From: an uncultured bacterium | Lineage (GTDB): Bacteria; Bacillota; Clostridia; Lachnospirales; Lachnospiraceae | NCBI GenBank assembly: GCA_947073545.1 | Contig: CAMTMP010000037.1 | Location: 1-37,419 of the forward strand | Length of the DNA stretch: 37,419 bases | Reading direction: 5' to 3' | Shown: positions 14,336-25,000 of the stretch, piece by piece | How positions within the stretch are numbered: position 1 is the first letter of the stretch | Layout of the letters: every line of letters starts with the position of its first letter | The notes under the pieces: generated by a model | Seen by the model: the letters and a program-made list of their open reading frames with translations, nothing else | Databases searched by the model: none | Told to the model about the DNA's origin: nothing | Position numbers and translations under genes: made by a program

Positions 14336-14947
14336 TTACCGAAACCCTTCCCTTGTCTCAATATTAACAATAAGATCTACATTTGCGTGTTCAAATTCAT
14401 TAAGTTCGCCATCCGAAACATCATTATGCTCCAATTCATTATACCAGTCATACTGAATATAATGATTAAAATATCTACCGCCTTCCTTAAATGGAAATCC
14501 ATGACGAGCATATATTTCATTTCTTGCAAATCCAAGTAAATCTTCAAAACTATACTCTTCATCATACTTTAATTCGTATAATTCGTCCTCAGTCAGGTAT
14601 TCATCTGCACTGTCGGGAAAAATAAATCCATCAGCATCAAAAACACTGTCCGATTCAGCTTTCTCCACCGAAACTCCGGTTTCAACTGCTGCCGCTTCCT
14701 CCGTGGCGGCCATGGAATCACTACTGTTTCCATCAGACAAAGCATCCAGCACTCCTGGATAATGGACTTCCATATATCTGCTAATCCAAGGAGAAGTTCC
14801 TGCCTGAGATGAACGAATAAGGTCTACTATAAAAAGTCCAATGAGAATAGCTATTATCCAAGTTGCTACCTTTTTTGACATGGATTTTACAGTATATTTT
14901 TTTCTTGTATTCTCAGCATTTTCTGTCTTGTCTTCTTCCATTTCCAT
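14336..14947 (-). CDS. Membrane-anchored YARHG-domain protein
   Basis: A 203-residue protein with a cytoplasmic Lys-rich N-terminus, one transmembrane helix (residues 29-44, WIIAILIGLFIVDLI), an acidic Ser/Ala/Glu linker and an extracellular YARHG domain (about 117-198). The signature ARNEIYARHGFPF is followed by YFNHYIQYDWYNE and a region rich in Asp and Glu. YARHG domains are small extracellular modules, often at the ends of peptidase- or cell-wall-linked proteins. The start at 14947 follows AAGGAAGG and is ten bases after the GTPase gene's stop, so it is the last gene of the operon. It may be the surface sensor or anchor of the system. Confidence 0.88.
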   Translation of the reverse strand: MEMEEDKTENAENTRKKYTVKSMSKKVATWIIAILIGLFIVDLIRSSQAGTSPWISRYMEVHYPGVLDALSDGNSSDSMAATEEAAAVETGVSVEKAESDSVFDADGFIFPDSADEYLTEDELYELKYDEEYSFEDLLGFARNEIYARHGFPFKEGGRYFNHYIQYDWYNELEHNDVSDGELNEFEHANVDLIVNIETREGFR

Positions 14948-14957
14948 CGACCTTCCT

Positions 14958-17639
14958 TTACAGTATAATCCACATCGCAGGTCTTAACCCGCCATTTCTG
15001 TTATTAACCGTATTACCGCCATCACTTATTGCCCCTTTGGAATCAACAATAGCAGCGTAGGAGTTGTTTCCGCCTGGTGTTCTCAACCAACACCATTCAG
15101 CTTTTATTCCCCCTTCCTTCGGAATCCTATCCTGATCAGACGAAAACAGTGTTCTCATTTCTGAATCACTTAGCAAAAAAACTGCATCAACAGTATTTTC
15201 TCCGCCGCTCGTTCCATATTCTGGGTTTCCATTATTTGATATCATTGTTGAAAATATCATTCTTTTTTCACGGTCATCAAAATCACATAAAAAATCTGTG
15301 TTAAGAAATTTCCTGACACTGCTATCCCTCCAGGTAATTCCAGTCAAAGTATCATTATATGCTTTTTGACAGATAACCGTTTCGGTTATTACCAACGCCA
15401 TATCCTTATCTACTCGAATAACTCTCCATTTATATTTTCCAAACGCAAGGTTTCTCCTTTCACCATTCTTTATAAGTTTAGGGAAGAGAAGTCTTACATT
15501 CTGCTTGGCATCCTTATAATCACCGAGCTTGTTATATTCATCAAGCGCAACCTTTGGATTACCTTGTTCCGCCTCCTTTTTAGCAATCAAATACCGCACT
15601 TCCAAATATTTTGAATGCGTGTCCTTATAGTTTCCAAGACGCTTAAAACAATCGCAGGCCCTTTTATATTTTCCTTCATTCACCAGAACTTTTCCATACT
15701 GATACAAAGATTCAGCGGCATAGTCAGCAGAATCTTTATAATCCTTAATGGCAGTGAACTGTTTTGCCGCCTCCTCAAAATTATTCCCTTCAAACATTCG
15801 CTTTGCATAACTATAGCATTGCGCTGTTACAGTTTTGGCGCGTTCTTGTGCATCACGATAATTTCCCAAACGCATGAATTCATCATAAGCTTTGCCAAAT
15901 TCTCTATCAGAAAGAAATTTCTCAGCTTTTTTATAGCGTTCCAACAATGCTTTTGCCGTTAAAACATCTTCAAAAGAATCTTCACCTACTATTTTACTTG
16001 AGGCAGCAAGTATGTCTTTGAATCTAACATTATTTTGACTGGCTATCCACCCAATCGGTTCTATTACACCAAACGGACTGAATGGCGTTCCTTCTTCTGC
16101 CATATGACCCATCGCACTTGACGGAAAGTATTGCACTTTAGAAAATACGCTCTCCAAATTATTAATCGTATTTGCCATTCCTATTGAAATCATATAATTT
16201 CTGCAAGCTGTATTTCTCGCAATATTAATGTCATCATTGAATTTGGCTGGATTAGATTGGTACATTTTTTCAATCGCTCTTAATCCAATTTTATTTTTCA
16301 CAGCTTTTAAGTCCGCTTTATTGATAATGACCGCAACTGGAATTTTTATCATTTTATTTGAAGAACGGTTACTTAATCTCGAAAATTGCTGTATAAATTC
16401 AATTATTACATCCTCTGCATTCGCTTCATTATCAGCAAAGCTGTTATCCGGTATCATCTGTCCATTCTTTTCACTCTCGTTTCGCACAGCCTTTATTGTT
16501 GTCGGATCAATAATAATCAAAACTCCATCTGTATATCCAAAATTCAGCGGATTCTGCTCATATACACCACTGATAAGCACCTCATCCGGGACATCATATA
16601 CCACAAGGGTGTCTTTGAATCCATCCTCATATTTATGTACCATGCTATATGTAACAATAGAGGTCTTAGACGACTCAGATGTATTTCCGGTCATGAACAT
16701 TTTTTCCAGTGCATCAAACTCTTCTTTTGGAAACGGTTCAATCTTAACATTATCCGCATTTCCCGTCATGCGGTACAAATGTTGAAAAGAAGCTAAAAAT
16801 GCACTCTTCCCTGATGTATCCCCACCTATCAATTGAAGGGTAAATTCCCTGGCTCCCGTTGCTGCCAGTGGCTTTTCGCATTCTGGACAGACACTTTCAA
16901 GATGGGAACGGCCTGATATTAAAGAACATGGCAAAAATTTTCCACATCCGCATCTTGCTGTTAATATTCCCGTATCCCCAGGAACTAAATCCTTATGTAT
17001 TTTGCCGCATGAAGGGCATACATATCCTGGCACTTTAAAAGATCGGTAACAATAGGTACAATGCTGTTCGTTTCTTTTCGCTTTATCTATCAGATTAAAA
17101 AAGGGAGTAACTATCAATGTGGCAATCTTCAAGATAATAAGCAACAATCCATGTATAATACTTGCAATCCACAAATATATTGTTCCAAACACAACCCTGA
17201 ACACCATTTCAATAAAGCCAATAACTGTTAAAGGTATATGTATAAAAGAAAGCAAAAACAGCCTTAATTTTGAATCCGATTCATAAATGCCAAGATGGTA
17301 TGCCACACCAGCGGCACTAAGCAATAGCCATGTCCTGTCTGAGAGAAAGTTGTGGGCATCCCTATAAATATAACGGCGTTGATATTGTCCTGTCCCTCTG
17401 AAATAGCTGAATGTCAATCCGCTATTATATTTTTCTTTCCATTTATCCCTGTTAAAAAACATAGCACGAATTTGTGTTAATATAATCCCCAGTATAGACA
17501 AATAAAATGCGGCATGAATAATAAACCTCACAACTGGCGGCAATATATTCACAAAATGCACAGACATGTTCCATGCATTCTTTATCCATGAAAAAAAAAT
17601 GCTTACATATTCAGCAACAGCAGATGGCATTGAATCCAT
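14958..17639 (-). CDS. Membrane zinc-ribbon GTPase with TPR-like repeats and DUF6273-like tail
   Basis: An 893-residue multidomain protein. Residues 35-60, 102-116, 126-180 contain several transmembrane helices. Two zinc ribbons follow (Cys194/197, 208/211 and Cys230/232, 251/254). A GTPase domain of the double-GTPase type has P loop GGDTSGKS (272-279), a G3-like DVPD (349-352) where DxxG is usual, and NKAD (440-443). Residues about 560-720 are tandem helical repeats (EFMRLGNYRDAQE, DCFKRLGNYKDT, EYNKLGDYKDA). The C-terminal 170 residues match DUF6273 (ITWRDSSVRKFLN, FLLSDSEM, WLRTPGGNNS, GGLRPAMWI). It is partnered in the operon by the soluble GTPase at 20874-22046. AGGAGG sits nine bases before the ATG. 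The role is probably a membrane-linked switch or scaffold. Confidence 0.88.
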   Translation of the reverse strand: MDSMPSAVAEYVSIFFSWIKNAWNMSVHFVNILPPVVRFIIHAAFYLSILGIILTQIRAMFFNRDKWKEKYNSGLTFSYFRGTGQYQRRYIYRDAHNFLSDRTWLLLSAAGVAYHLGIYESDSKLRLFLLSFIHIPLTVIGFIEMVFRVVFGTIYLWIASIIHGLLLIILKIATLIVTPFFNLIDKAKRNEQHCTYCYRSFKVPGYVCPSCGKIHKDLVPGDTGILTARCGCGKFLPCSLISGRSHLESVCPECEKPLAATGAREFTLQLIGGDTSGKSAFLASFQHLYRMTGNADNVKIEPFPKEEFDALEKMFMTGNTSESSKTSIVTYSMVHKYEDGFKDTLVVYDVPDEVLISGVYEQNPLNFGYTDGVLIIIDPTTIKAVRNESEKNGQMIPDNSFADNEANAEDVIIEFIQQFSRLSNRSSNKMIKIPVAVIINKADLKAVKNKIGLRAIEKMYQSNPAKFNDDINIARNTACRNYMISIGMANTINNLESVFSKVQYFPSSAMGHMAEEGTPFSPFGVIEPIGWIASQNNVRFKDILAASSKIVGEDSFEDVLTAKALLERYKKAEKFLSDREFGKAYDEFMRLGNYRDAQERAKTVTAQCYSYAKRMFEGNNFEEAAKQFTAIKDYKDSADYAAESLYQYGKVLVNEGKYKRACDCFKRLGNYKDTHSKYLEVRYLIAKKEAEQGNPKVALDEYNKLGDYKDAKQNVRLLFPKLIKNGERRNLAFGKYKWRVIRVDKDMALVITETVICQKAYNDTLTGITWRDSSVRKFLNTDFLCDFDDREKRMIFSTMISNNGNPEYGTSGGENTVDAVFLLSDSEMRTLFSSDQDRIPKEGGIKAEWCWLRTPGGNNSYAAIVDSKGAISDGGNTVNNRNGGLRPAMWIIL

Positions 17640-17657
17640 TGTCCCCGACCTCCTATT

Positions 17658-18002
17658 CTACATCTCCTGCCCGTTTTCCTCTGTTTCGCTTGATTCTTCT
17701 TGAGACAAATTATCTTCATCCTGCATTTCATGGGCATGAGATCTGTTTTCATGCGGATCCTCTATCTGATAATAATCAGGATTATTCATTCTCTCATTAA
17801 ACTCTTCCTGATCCAACCCCTCGGCTTCTGCCTTTTCTGCTTCGCGCCAATGCTCGTGACCGGCTTTATGCCCAAGATCATACTTTCCTTCTATAGGCTT
17901 TCCAGTATTGGCATCTAAAAACTGTCCTTTTTCATTTTTTTCAGCCCTTTTTTCTACCTCTTCACGGACACTTGCACGTATGTACGGTCTATGCAACGCC
18001 AT
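17658..18002 (-). CDS. GH-E (HNH/EndoVII superfamily) nuclease-like protein
   Basis: A 114-residue protein from the ATG at 18002, which follows AGGAGG; a TTG two codons earlier lies too close. It reads RPYIRASVREEVEKRA, then DANTGKPIEGKYDLGHKAGHEHW and NNPDYYQIEDPHENRSH, followed by HE. This matches the GH-E branch of the HNH/EndoVII superfamily, with the GH, E and final SH-x-HE residues I expect for catalysis. A Glu-rich tail follows. GH-E domains are usually toxin tips of polymorphic secretion effectors. Here it is free-standing, without signal peptide, and two bases from a DUF2185/Imm33-like gene, the usual kind of immunity partner. Effector function is inferred. Confidence 0.82.
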   Translation of the reverse strand: MALHRPYIRASVREEVEKRAEKNEKGQFLDANTGKPIEGKYDLGHKAGHEHWREAEKAEAEGLDQEEFNERMNNPDYYQIEDPHENRSHAHEMQDEDNLSQEESSETEENGQEM

Positions 18003-18004
18003 AG

Positions 18005-18319
18005 TCAAGCCTCCTCTATATTCCTGCCGAAATCAAAGTCCTCAACCATTCGAAAACACTTCTCATCTTCATCTTTCTCAAATGCACTGTATTCCGCAGA
18101 ATCCAGGTAAGGCCTTATGCTTTTGTCGATATCCAGTATAGTCTGGATATCATAAATTTTAATATTATCCGGATCATCTACATATTGCTGATCCTCTTCT
18201 CCCGTAAAAAAACGCCATCCACTATCGTTCCCTTCCCCTTTTTCACGATACATAAACCTTACAAGTTTTCTTTCTTCCACAAGCATTCTCGAAGCCATAA
18301 CAAATCCAATATTTCTCAT
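18005..18319 (-). CDS. DUF2185 / Imm33-like protein
   Basis: A 104-residue protein: GFVMASRMLVEERKLVRFMY, SGWRFFTGEEDQQYVDDPDN and IYDIQTILDIDKSIRPYLDS. This is the DUF2185 fold, which I recall is listed among polymorphic-toxin immunity families as Imm33. AGGAGG precedes the ATG. Its stop is two bases before the start of the GH-E nuclease-like gene, so they are co-translated and probably form an immunity/toxin pair. It could alternatively be a structural adaptor of the system. Confidence 0.85.
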   Translation of the reverse strand: MRNIGFVMASRMLVEERKLVRFMYREKGEGNDSGWRFFTGEEDQQYVDDPDNIKIYDIQTILDIDKSIRPYLDSAEYSAFEKDEDEKCFRMVEDFDFGRNIEEA

Positions 18320-18330
18320 ATCACTTCCTC

Positions 18331-20841
18331 CTATTTTCTGAATCCGCCAAATAATTTAGAAACGATAGAACCATCTCTTTCCTTTATTTCATCAGCTGCA
18401 TCATCAATAATATTTTCATAATATTTGCGCATACTCTTGTCTGACAAAAGTTTACCCAAGGCATCCAGATTCTTCTTTTTAAGTCCAGAATTTACAATAG
18501 AGCTGCTCAAAATGCTCTCAAGCTTCCTCTTAGTTCTTGCGTTAGGACTTGCATAAATAAATTCAAGTGTTCTTTCCCATTTTTCTGGATTTGATTCAGC
18601 TGTCATAACAAGTGCGGACATATACTGTTTAAGAAAAATATCCGGACTCTCCAATAACAAATCAAGGATAAACCACTGGTCCTCTCTGGTTGTCTTAATC
18701 TTTAACAGTGCAGATATTAGCCGTGCAACATAATTTTTTGATAAAACAGAAGGAAAATCCTGTTTTATATACGGCTTCAAACACATTTTAACAGAATCTC
18801 CTTTTTTCATATGCAGCAAATTATCTATCGCTACAATATGGGCAGAATTTGTACAAACAGTGTCTTTCGGGAGGTTTTTCTGTATAGATGCTGCAAAAAT
18901 TTCAGAGTCCTGTTCCTCCACATTTACCCTTCCATCAAGAAGCTCATAGATTTTTTCCTTTGTTTTCTCATCAAAACAGGCTGCGCTAACTGCTCTTTCT
19001 GAAAATGCTTCCAGTTCCATTATGTTCTCCGCATCTTCAATATAATGGCGTACAAGCATCTGTTCCTTATCATACATACCATATTCTGATAAATCCCCGC
19101 ATAATAAGAACATATCGTCAAGAGTCAAGCCTCTACCACTGCTTACTACAATAACATGGTCTACTACAGAATCAAAAATCTCTGGTTCATAAGTCTTAAT
19201 ACCATCTAACAAGAATTTAAGTGCATCATCTCCAACTACTTTTTTTAATGTCAACAATATGCGTTTGTATGAGCTGTCCGTCATTGGCTTTTTTTCACAT
19301 GATGTAACACAGTATGAAACAATCAATTTTGCCGATTCACCCTTCCTTAGTATATCACGGCATAACATACAATAGATCTCTAAGAAGAGAACAGCATCAG
19401 AAGAATCATATAACCTTATTACTTCAGCATATTCATCTGCATCTGACATATCCGTTAAAAATTTTCCAACATCCTCAACAAATGGTCCTCCCTTAACTTC
19501 ATCCCAAAAAGCTGTAATTCCACCCTTCTTATAATCAGTGAAAAACACTTCCTTTGCTCTGTCCCTAATAATCTCTGACAATCTCGTCTTCGCGTCAGGA
19601 TCTCCCACCACGTCAGATACATCCCCTACCCAATTAAGAATAGGAAATGATTTTTCCAAGCTGCTTTTTATAAATTGACCAAGCCGGCAATTAACCTTTT
19701 CATATATCTCGGAAATAATATTCGTCTTGTAAATCTTATATTTAGACAATACTGAAAGTGCTTTGGCATATTCTTCCGGAGAACCAAAAGAATCTCCGCA
19801 TAATATTTCATATGCTTTTGCAAGTGCATTAAAATCAGCTGAAGGAAAATGAATATCGAATGATTGCAAAAATTCTCTCGAAAACCTTTCATGCATTCCA
19901 TCAAAGGATGATATTATATTAAAAAATTCTCCCAATGATTCCATATTAAATTCTGCCTTCTTGTTTTCTCCGTCTAAAACTACATAAGGCGAATCATTAA
20001 GAATGCGCACCTGATTGGACTTGTCCTTTGAAACAACTCCAACAATCATAGCCCGCAAACGGGTATGGTTAGCTGGAGAGCTTTGCTGTTGCTGTGAAAA
20101 GCTGCCATCTTCTTTCACATAATATATATTGGAATTGATGAATTTATCCATTCGTGTGGCAAATGGAATGTTTGATGCAATTCTTGGCGAAAATGCCAGT
20201 TCAATTGCACCTATCCACATTTCTATATTTTCTGATGATTCATCTTTTATTACAAGATATTTCCTTTTGTCAAGCGGCAGCAAAAATTGGCCAAGAATAA
20301 AAGCAACAGCTTTCTTTAATGCATCTGCCCTACCATCCTTAATAAAATTTCCTATTTTGCTAAAAGAATAAAACGGGCTTTCACTTGCTCTTATTTCCCT
20401 GCATTCCAAATCTGCTGGTTCATTTTCATAATAATACGCCTCATTATTTTCCCGGGCTGTCCAAACCTTCCTATCGTGAAAAATCTCAAAAGGATAAAGA
20501 TATTTAAAATTCCCTATAATAGCATGATTCAAATACATACCCGGACGTTTTGCAAAATCCCCGGTCACAGACAAATCATATGGAATTGGATGAAAGGAGT
20601 TTAAGAAACTAAACCCTGCATCCGGCACAGCATAAAGATATGCATCATCCATAAAATCCGGTTCACTAAACGACTGCTTTTTCTGTAATGAATTCATAAC
20701 AAGCTGCAGATCAACGATATCTTCTTTATATAAATCAGAGCAACAGGCATATACCTTAAACCCATCACTCAAAATCGGCTGACCAGAACGTAGTATATCT
20801 ACACCATGTCTGCATCTTGTGTAAATCAGATCATAATACAT
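18331..20841 (-). CDS. GTPase-associated protein 1 (GAP1)-like protein
   Basis: An 836-residue cytoplasmic protein with no membrane helix. The N-terminus YYDLIYTRCRHGVDILRSG, then the RPGMYLNHAIIGNF segment (99-112), fits what I recall of the GAP1-N2 domain. Long helical middle and C-terminal parts would correspond to GAP1-M and GAP1-C. Proteins of this type are encoded next to double-GTPase partners, and here the next upstream gene is such a GTPase (32 bases apart). The proposed role is a GTPase regulator or effector adaptor. The assignment is from remembered motifs and context, not a search. Confidence 0.7.
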   Translation of the reverse strand: MYYDLIYTRCRHGVDILRSGQPILSDGFKVYACCSDLYKEDIVDLQLVMNSLQKKQSFSEPDFMDDAYLYAVPDAGFSFLNSFHPIPYDLSVTGDFAKRPGMYLNHAIIGNFKYLYPFEIFHDRKVWTARENNEAYYYENEPADLECREIRASESPFYSFSKIGNFIKDGRADALKKAVAFILGQFLLPLDKRKYLVIKDESSENIEMWIGAIELAFSPRIASNIPFATRMDKFINSNIYYVKEDGSFSQQQQSSPANHTRLRAMIVGVVSKDKSNQVRILNDSPYVVLDGENKKAEFNMESLGEFFNIISSFDGMHERFSREFLQSFDIHFPSADFNALAKAYEILCGDSFGSPEEYAKALSVLSKYKIYKTNIISEIYEKVNCRLGQFIKSSLEKSFPILNWVGDVSDVVGDPDAKTRLSEIIRDRAKEVFFTDYKKGGITAFWDEVKGGPFVEDVGKFLTDMSDADEYAEVIRLYDSSDAVLFLEIYCMLCRDILRKGESAKLIVSYCVTSCEKKPMTDSSYKRILLTLKKVVGDDALKFLLDGIKTYEPEIFDSVVDHVIVVSSGRGLTLDDMFLLCGDLSEYGMYDKEQMLVRHYIEDAENIMELEAFSERAVSAACFDEKTKEKIYELLDGRVNVEEQDSEIFAASIQKNLPKDTVCTNSAHIVAIDNLLHMKKGDSVKMCLKPYIKQDFPSVLSKNYVARLISALLKIKTTREDQWFILDLLLESPDIFLKQYMSALVMTAESNPEKWERTLEFIYASPNARTKRKLESILSSSIVNSGLKKKNLDALGKLLSDKSMRKYYENIIDDAADEIKERDGSIVSKLFGGFRK

Positions 20842-20873
20842 AAAATCTCCTTCCCGATACCACTATACCAGTG

Positions 20874-22046
20874 TCAATCTATAAACTTTTCTTCCTTAAA
20901 CAACCAAAGAACCGGATCTAAAATCCTATGAGGTTTTATGTTTTCATTTACAGAACCCTGTGTCTCAGGCGGTTCTCCGTAACTGGAAACCCCAAAGAAA
21001 TAAAAATTTTTAAAATTCGACTCCAATGCAGCAATAAATGACCCTTCTCCAATTCCATAGAGCCAATCTCTGATTTCCTCATTTACCTGCGAAATCTCCG
21101 TCAGGTTTACCTTACCCCCGGAAAATGTCATACTAGGTTTTCGAACCACAGCTCCTGCCGGAAGTGAATCCAACTGAAGAATTGTATCAAATTTTGTCAG
21201 AACGACAGCAACTGGTATTGTCAGCATCTTATTCGTATTTAGCCCTCTTGCTGCTTTTATGTAAGCAGCAACACTATTGACTATATCTTCTGCACTATTT
21301 GTATCCCCTTCTGAAGCTCCGGAATTTCTTCTCACATCAGGGTTAATCATCCTCCGAAGATTAGTGAGAATCAATGGATCCAATGTAATAATAATTGCGT
21401 TAGATGCATTAATGTATCCGCATATTGCTGATGACGGATCCAGCCTTTCTGAATGATCCTCTCCTGCTCCATCATAAATTGTAAATGTATATGTAGGCGT
21501 AGTGTTACTCTTCTGCCTCATCAGATTCTTAATCTGCCAAAGCTGGGGCTTCAGCCTATCTCCCAGTTCTGTAGGATCAGTCGGTCTCGGGGGGATATGA
21601 TTCTCGTAAATATTTGTATAATTCTCCCTTTGGACATCCCTCGTGTACTTATTTTGTGCTGACAAGGCAATCCTCAATTCAGAAACCCGGCTTAACTCAT
21701 GAAGCATAACTGTAATAAAATTGGTTTTTCCAGACGATGATACTCCTATAATACAAAATGGAAGGCTTCCGTCAGCATCAAGAGCACCTAGTGGAATAAC
21801 TCCTTTTGCTTCTTCTGGTATTTGCTTGTCATATTCTCCACATTCAGGGCAAAGCCTTACCGTTGCCATCCTTCCACAATGCTCACAGCGTATGGAAGGT
21901 TTTTTCTTTTCCGCAGATGTCTTAGGATAAGTTGTCTCACCACAATCAGGACATACATATTTAATTCTTTCTTTATCATACTCACTAAAGCAGAACGGAC
22001 AGGTAAACTTTCCGCGATTCATAAATTTGTTAAATATCCCAGCCAT
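20874..22046 (-). CDS. Zinc-ribbon double-GTPase-type (TRAFAC) GTPase
   Basis: A 390-residue cytoplasmic protein. Two zinc ribbons occupy the N-terminus (Cys16/19/32/35 and Cys54/57/66/69). The GTPase domain shows P loop GVSSSGKT (101-108), switch II DGAGE (192-196, a full DxxG) and TKFD (284-287) in place of NKxD for base recognition. The spacing of these motifs is longer than in Ras-type GTPases, as in the TRAFAC double-GTPase families. It lies between the scaffold gene and the GAP1-like gene; a second, membrane GTPase is encoded downstream. Probably a nucleotide-driven switch of the complex. Confidence 0.85.
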   Translation of the reverse strand: MAGIFNKFMNRGKFTCPFCFSEYDKERIKYVCPDCGETTYPKTSAEKKKPSIRCEHCGRMATVRLCPECGEYDKQIPEEAKGVIPLGALDADGSLPFCIIGVSSSGKTNFITVMLHELSRVSELRIALSAQNKYTRDVQRENYTNIYENHIPPRPTDPTELGDRLKPQLWQIKNLMRQKSNTTPTYTFTIYDGAGEDHSERLDPSSAICGYINASNAIIITLDPLILTNLRRMINPDVRRNSGASEGDTNSAEDIVNSVAAYIKAARGLNTNKMLTIPVAVVLTKFDTILQLDSLPAGAVVRKPSMTFSGGKVNLTEISQVNEEIRDWLYGIGEGSFIAALESNFKNFYFFGVSSYGEPPETQGSVNENIKPHRILDPVLWLFKEEKFID

Positions 22047-22067
22047 TGGAACCTCCTCATTGAAATA

Positions 22068-25000
22068 TTATAGTTTTCCATCATATCCTGCGGCCCATCG
22101 CACAGAATATGTTTCATTATTTGAAGTATTTTTCACAAACAAAAACACTTTTGTCTTTTTCTTTTCCGAAAAAGACAAACCGAAGCTTTCCGTTATTTTT
22201 AACTTTGGTCTATCATAAACTTCCTCACTGATTCTTGCTAATTCAACAGCAGAACTGTCCTCATCTGAAAGCAAATGTTTACCTCCAGGAGAAGCACACA
22301 AAACCATTTCCGGTCGTTTTCCCATTGGTCTATTAGATTCAATATCTATGGTCAGCCTGCTTCCAAAAAGTGATTTAATGGCTTTCCAATATATATTTGC
22401 ATCCAAAGGTCTGTTGAATTTCTTTTTACAAGGTGCTGAAATTATATCTCGCCCCTCAACTCTGTAAACAGAAAAAATAGTAACATAATATGCATCTTCA
22501 TCATGCGCTGTCAGTTGCTTTGTAATTTCATGCCACTGCAAATATGTATCATAATCAATTCTATCCGAATTGCCATTTATGTCATTTTCTGTAGCCCAAG
22601 GAGCTTTCGTCATGCCTGGCTCCTTTGTCCTGACAATACAATACAAAGCAACAATATTTCTAGGTACATTATCCTCTAATTTTACTTTTATCTCAATCTG
22701 ATGGCTTGTCCCTTTTGCAGTCGATCTTGTATTCTCTGAGATTGTAGTTCCATTTTCATCAATCTGTACAGGTTTATAGGTATTGATAATAAGCTCATTC
22801 TCTGACGGAATCCACTGTCCGCCGGAAAACGCTTTTACCCGAACCTTATAATGGTTATCGGGAGGCAAGTTTATAATGCATGTTTTGAGTTCGGAACGAG
22901 TATTCTGCACAACTTTCCCGTCAATCATAATCTGTAAGTCAACATTTTTTTCAGTGATAGACCATCCAATTGGGCAATGATTGTCTTTTACCTGTCCTCC
23001 GGTAATATAAAAAGAATTTACCACTGGCGTAGGCGTTACCGTAATTTTTTCTATATCACTGATTCCCAAATCACCATAATCGGCACTGACGCATATGGTA
23101 TATGGGTTTCCATATTCTATATTTTTTATCTCAGTGCTTTGATAAACATTGTCAGAAATTGTATACTCTTTTCCTTTATGCTGATACTTAACAATTGCCC
23201 CTCTGCTGTTTTCGGGCAGTCTCCATGATACAATCAAGGAGTTGTCTTTCTGTTGATTCCTCAAATCTAAAATTCTGGACAATACTCTAGTCCTGACGAA
23301 TATCGGCTTTGAAATACTTCCCTTTCTATATGCAAATAATGTATATGTATATTCATTTCCCGCGGAAATTGATCTATCATTGAAAGATGTATCTCCTCCT
23401 TTCATGAGAACTGTTCCGTCATTGATTCCAATAGCCACCGCACTTCCATTTTTCTTAACTAATACATAAGATACACCTGGCTCCGTAGACTTGTCCCATC
23501 TAATCACTACTGCCTTCTTGTCATCATCAAATAATGCCTTTATTCCTCTTACCACAACTGGAGGATTTCTATCCAAGATTTCTTTTGCAGGCCGAAAGTC
23601 CTCACAAATGTCTAATATTTCAAGGCAAATGTTAATTTTGTCAGATAGTGGCATAGTCTCACAGGCTTCAAATCTGGACCGACACCCTGACAATACATTT
23701 TTAATCTCCTTTTTTTGATCCATCAAATCAATCTGTGGATATTTTCTTACAATTTCTGCAAGAAAACTCTCTGCCGCCTCATACCGCTTACTCGTTATTA
23801 AAACACGAAGTTTCTTAATTGGCTCCGCAATTTTGGCCTCCTCAGATTCCAACTTTTTCTCCAAAGATACTGTCTGGCTCTGTTCATTGGGCTCAGCTAT
23901 CTTTGCACGAATCAGCTGCTCCCTAGCCTCATTGAGTTTCCCTTGCTTTAATGCCTTTTCTGCAAGAGATATGTACTTTGAAAACAGAGCAACATTCGCA
24001 AACACAAAACCGCACTCTGGACATCTGTTTAAAGAAACTAGAATATCCTTACCACAATGTGAGCATTTTTTATAAAACTCCTTGCCACAATGTCTGCATT
24101 TATTTACCTTTTTAGCTTCTTTAATGCTTACAAACTCCGAAACATTCTGGCAATTAACGCATTTCACTGAAAATGATGCTTTTTCCGGAACATAAGGGTC
24201 ATCCCTAAGTCCTGCCTCGCTGTTATATATCGCAAGAGCTACATCGGAATCTCCAAAAACATTCGTAATTTTTTTTATACAAATGTCCGCAAATCCAAAG
24301 TCACGTAAATCCGATTGCACCGAATCCTTCATTATAGAAAATAGCTCCGTAAGTTCAGGACTCTTATACAGCAGGAATTGTTCATACGCCTTTCTGTTTG
24401 TCTCATTATTAAAAACATTCGTTTTCCCCGCCGTTGCAATTGAGACACATAATTTACCTAAAGGGTCATTTCTCATTGAATTTTTCTTTGAATACTCATC
24501 AAACAAATTTGATATATCCTTGGTAGACATATCTTTATATTCTGCTGCATTTTCCGGTTCTCCGCTCAAATAGGCAGCAAAACTGTACAAATCGTATACT
24601 TTAGTTAAATCCGCACCGTTTGGATTTGGATCTCTGCTTTCTCTTAAAATTGCAAGTTCACTATAAATTTTTTCCGAATTGGTTGGAAATTTAGGCATTG
24701 CTGCAAATGGATCTATATTAAGGATAGTAAATCCATAACTCCTGTAAGCATCCTCAATGCTTTCCTTGGATAAACGGGTATTCTTTTTTTGAGCCTTTAT
24801 TTTTCCATTTGTTACAACCAGTTCGCTTTTACTAAGCTTCTCAAGTCTTATTGCAGACTCAAGTCGTTTCCTTGATGTTGTTTTTCTCTCATCAGCAAGT
24901 TCAGCAAATTTAGGAAGCACTTTTCCATCGTTGCTCAAGACTTCTGCTTTCACTTCCCTCAGCAAATCTAATTTTCCATTAATTTCGTCACGCTGTGCCT

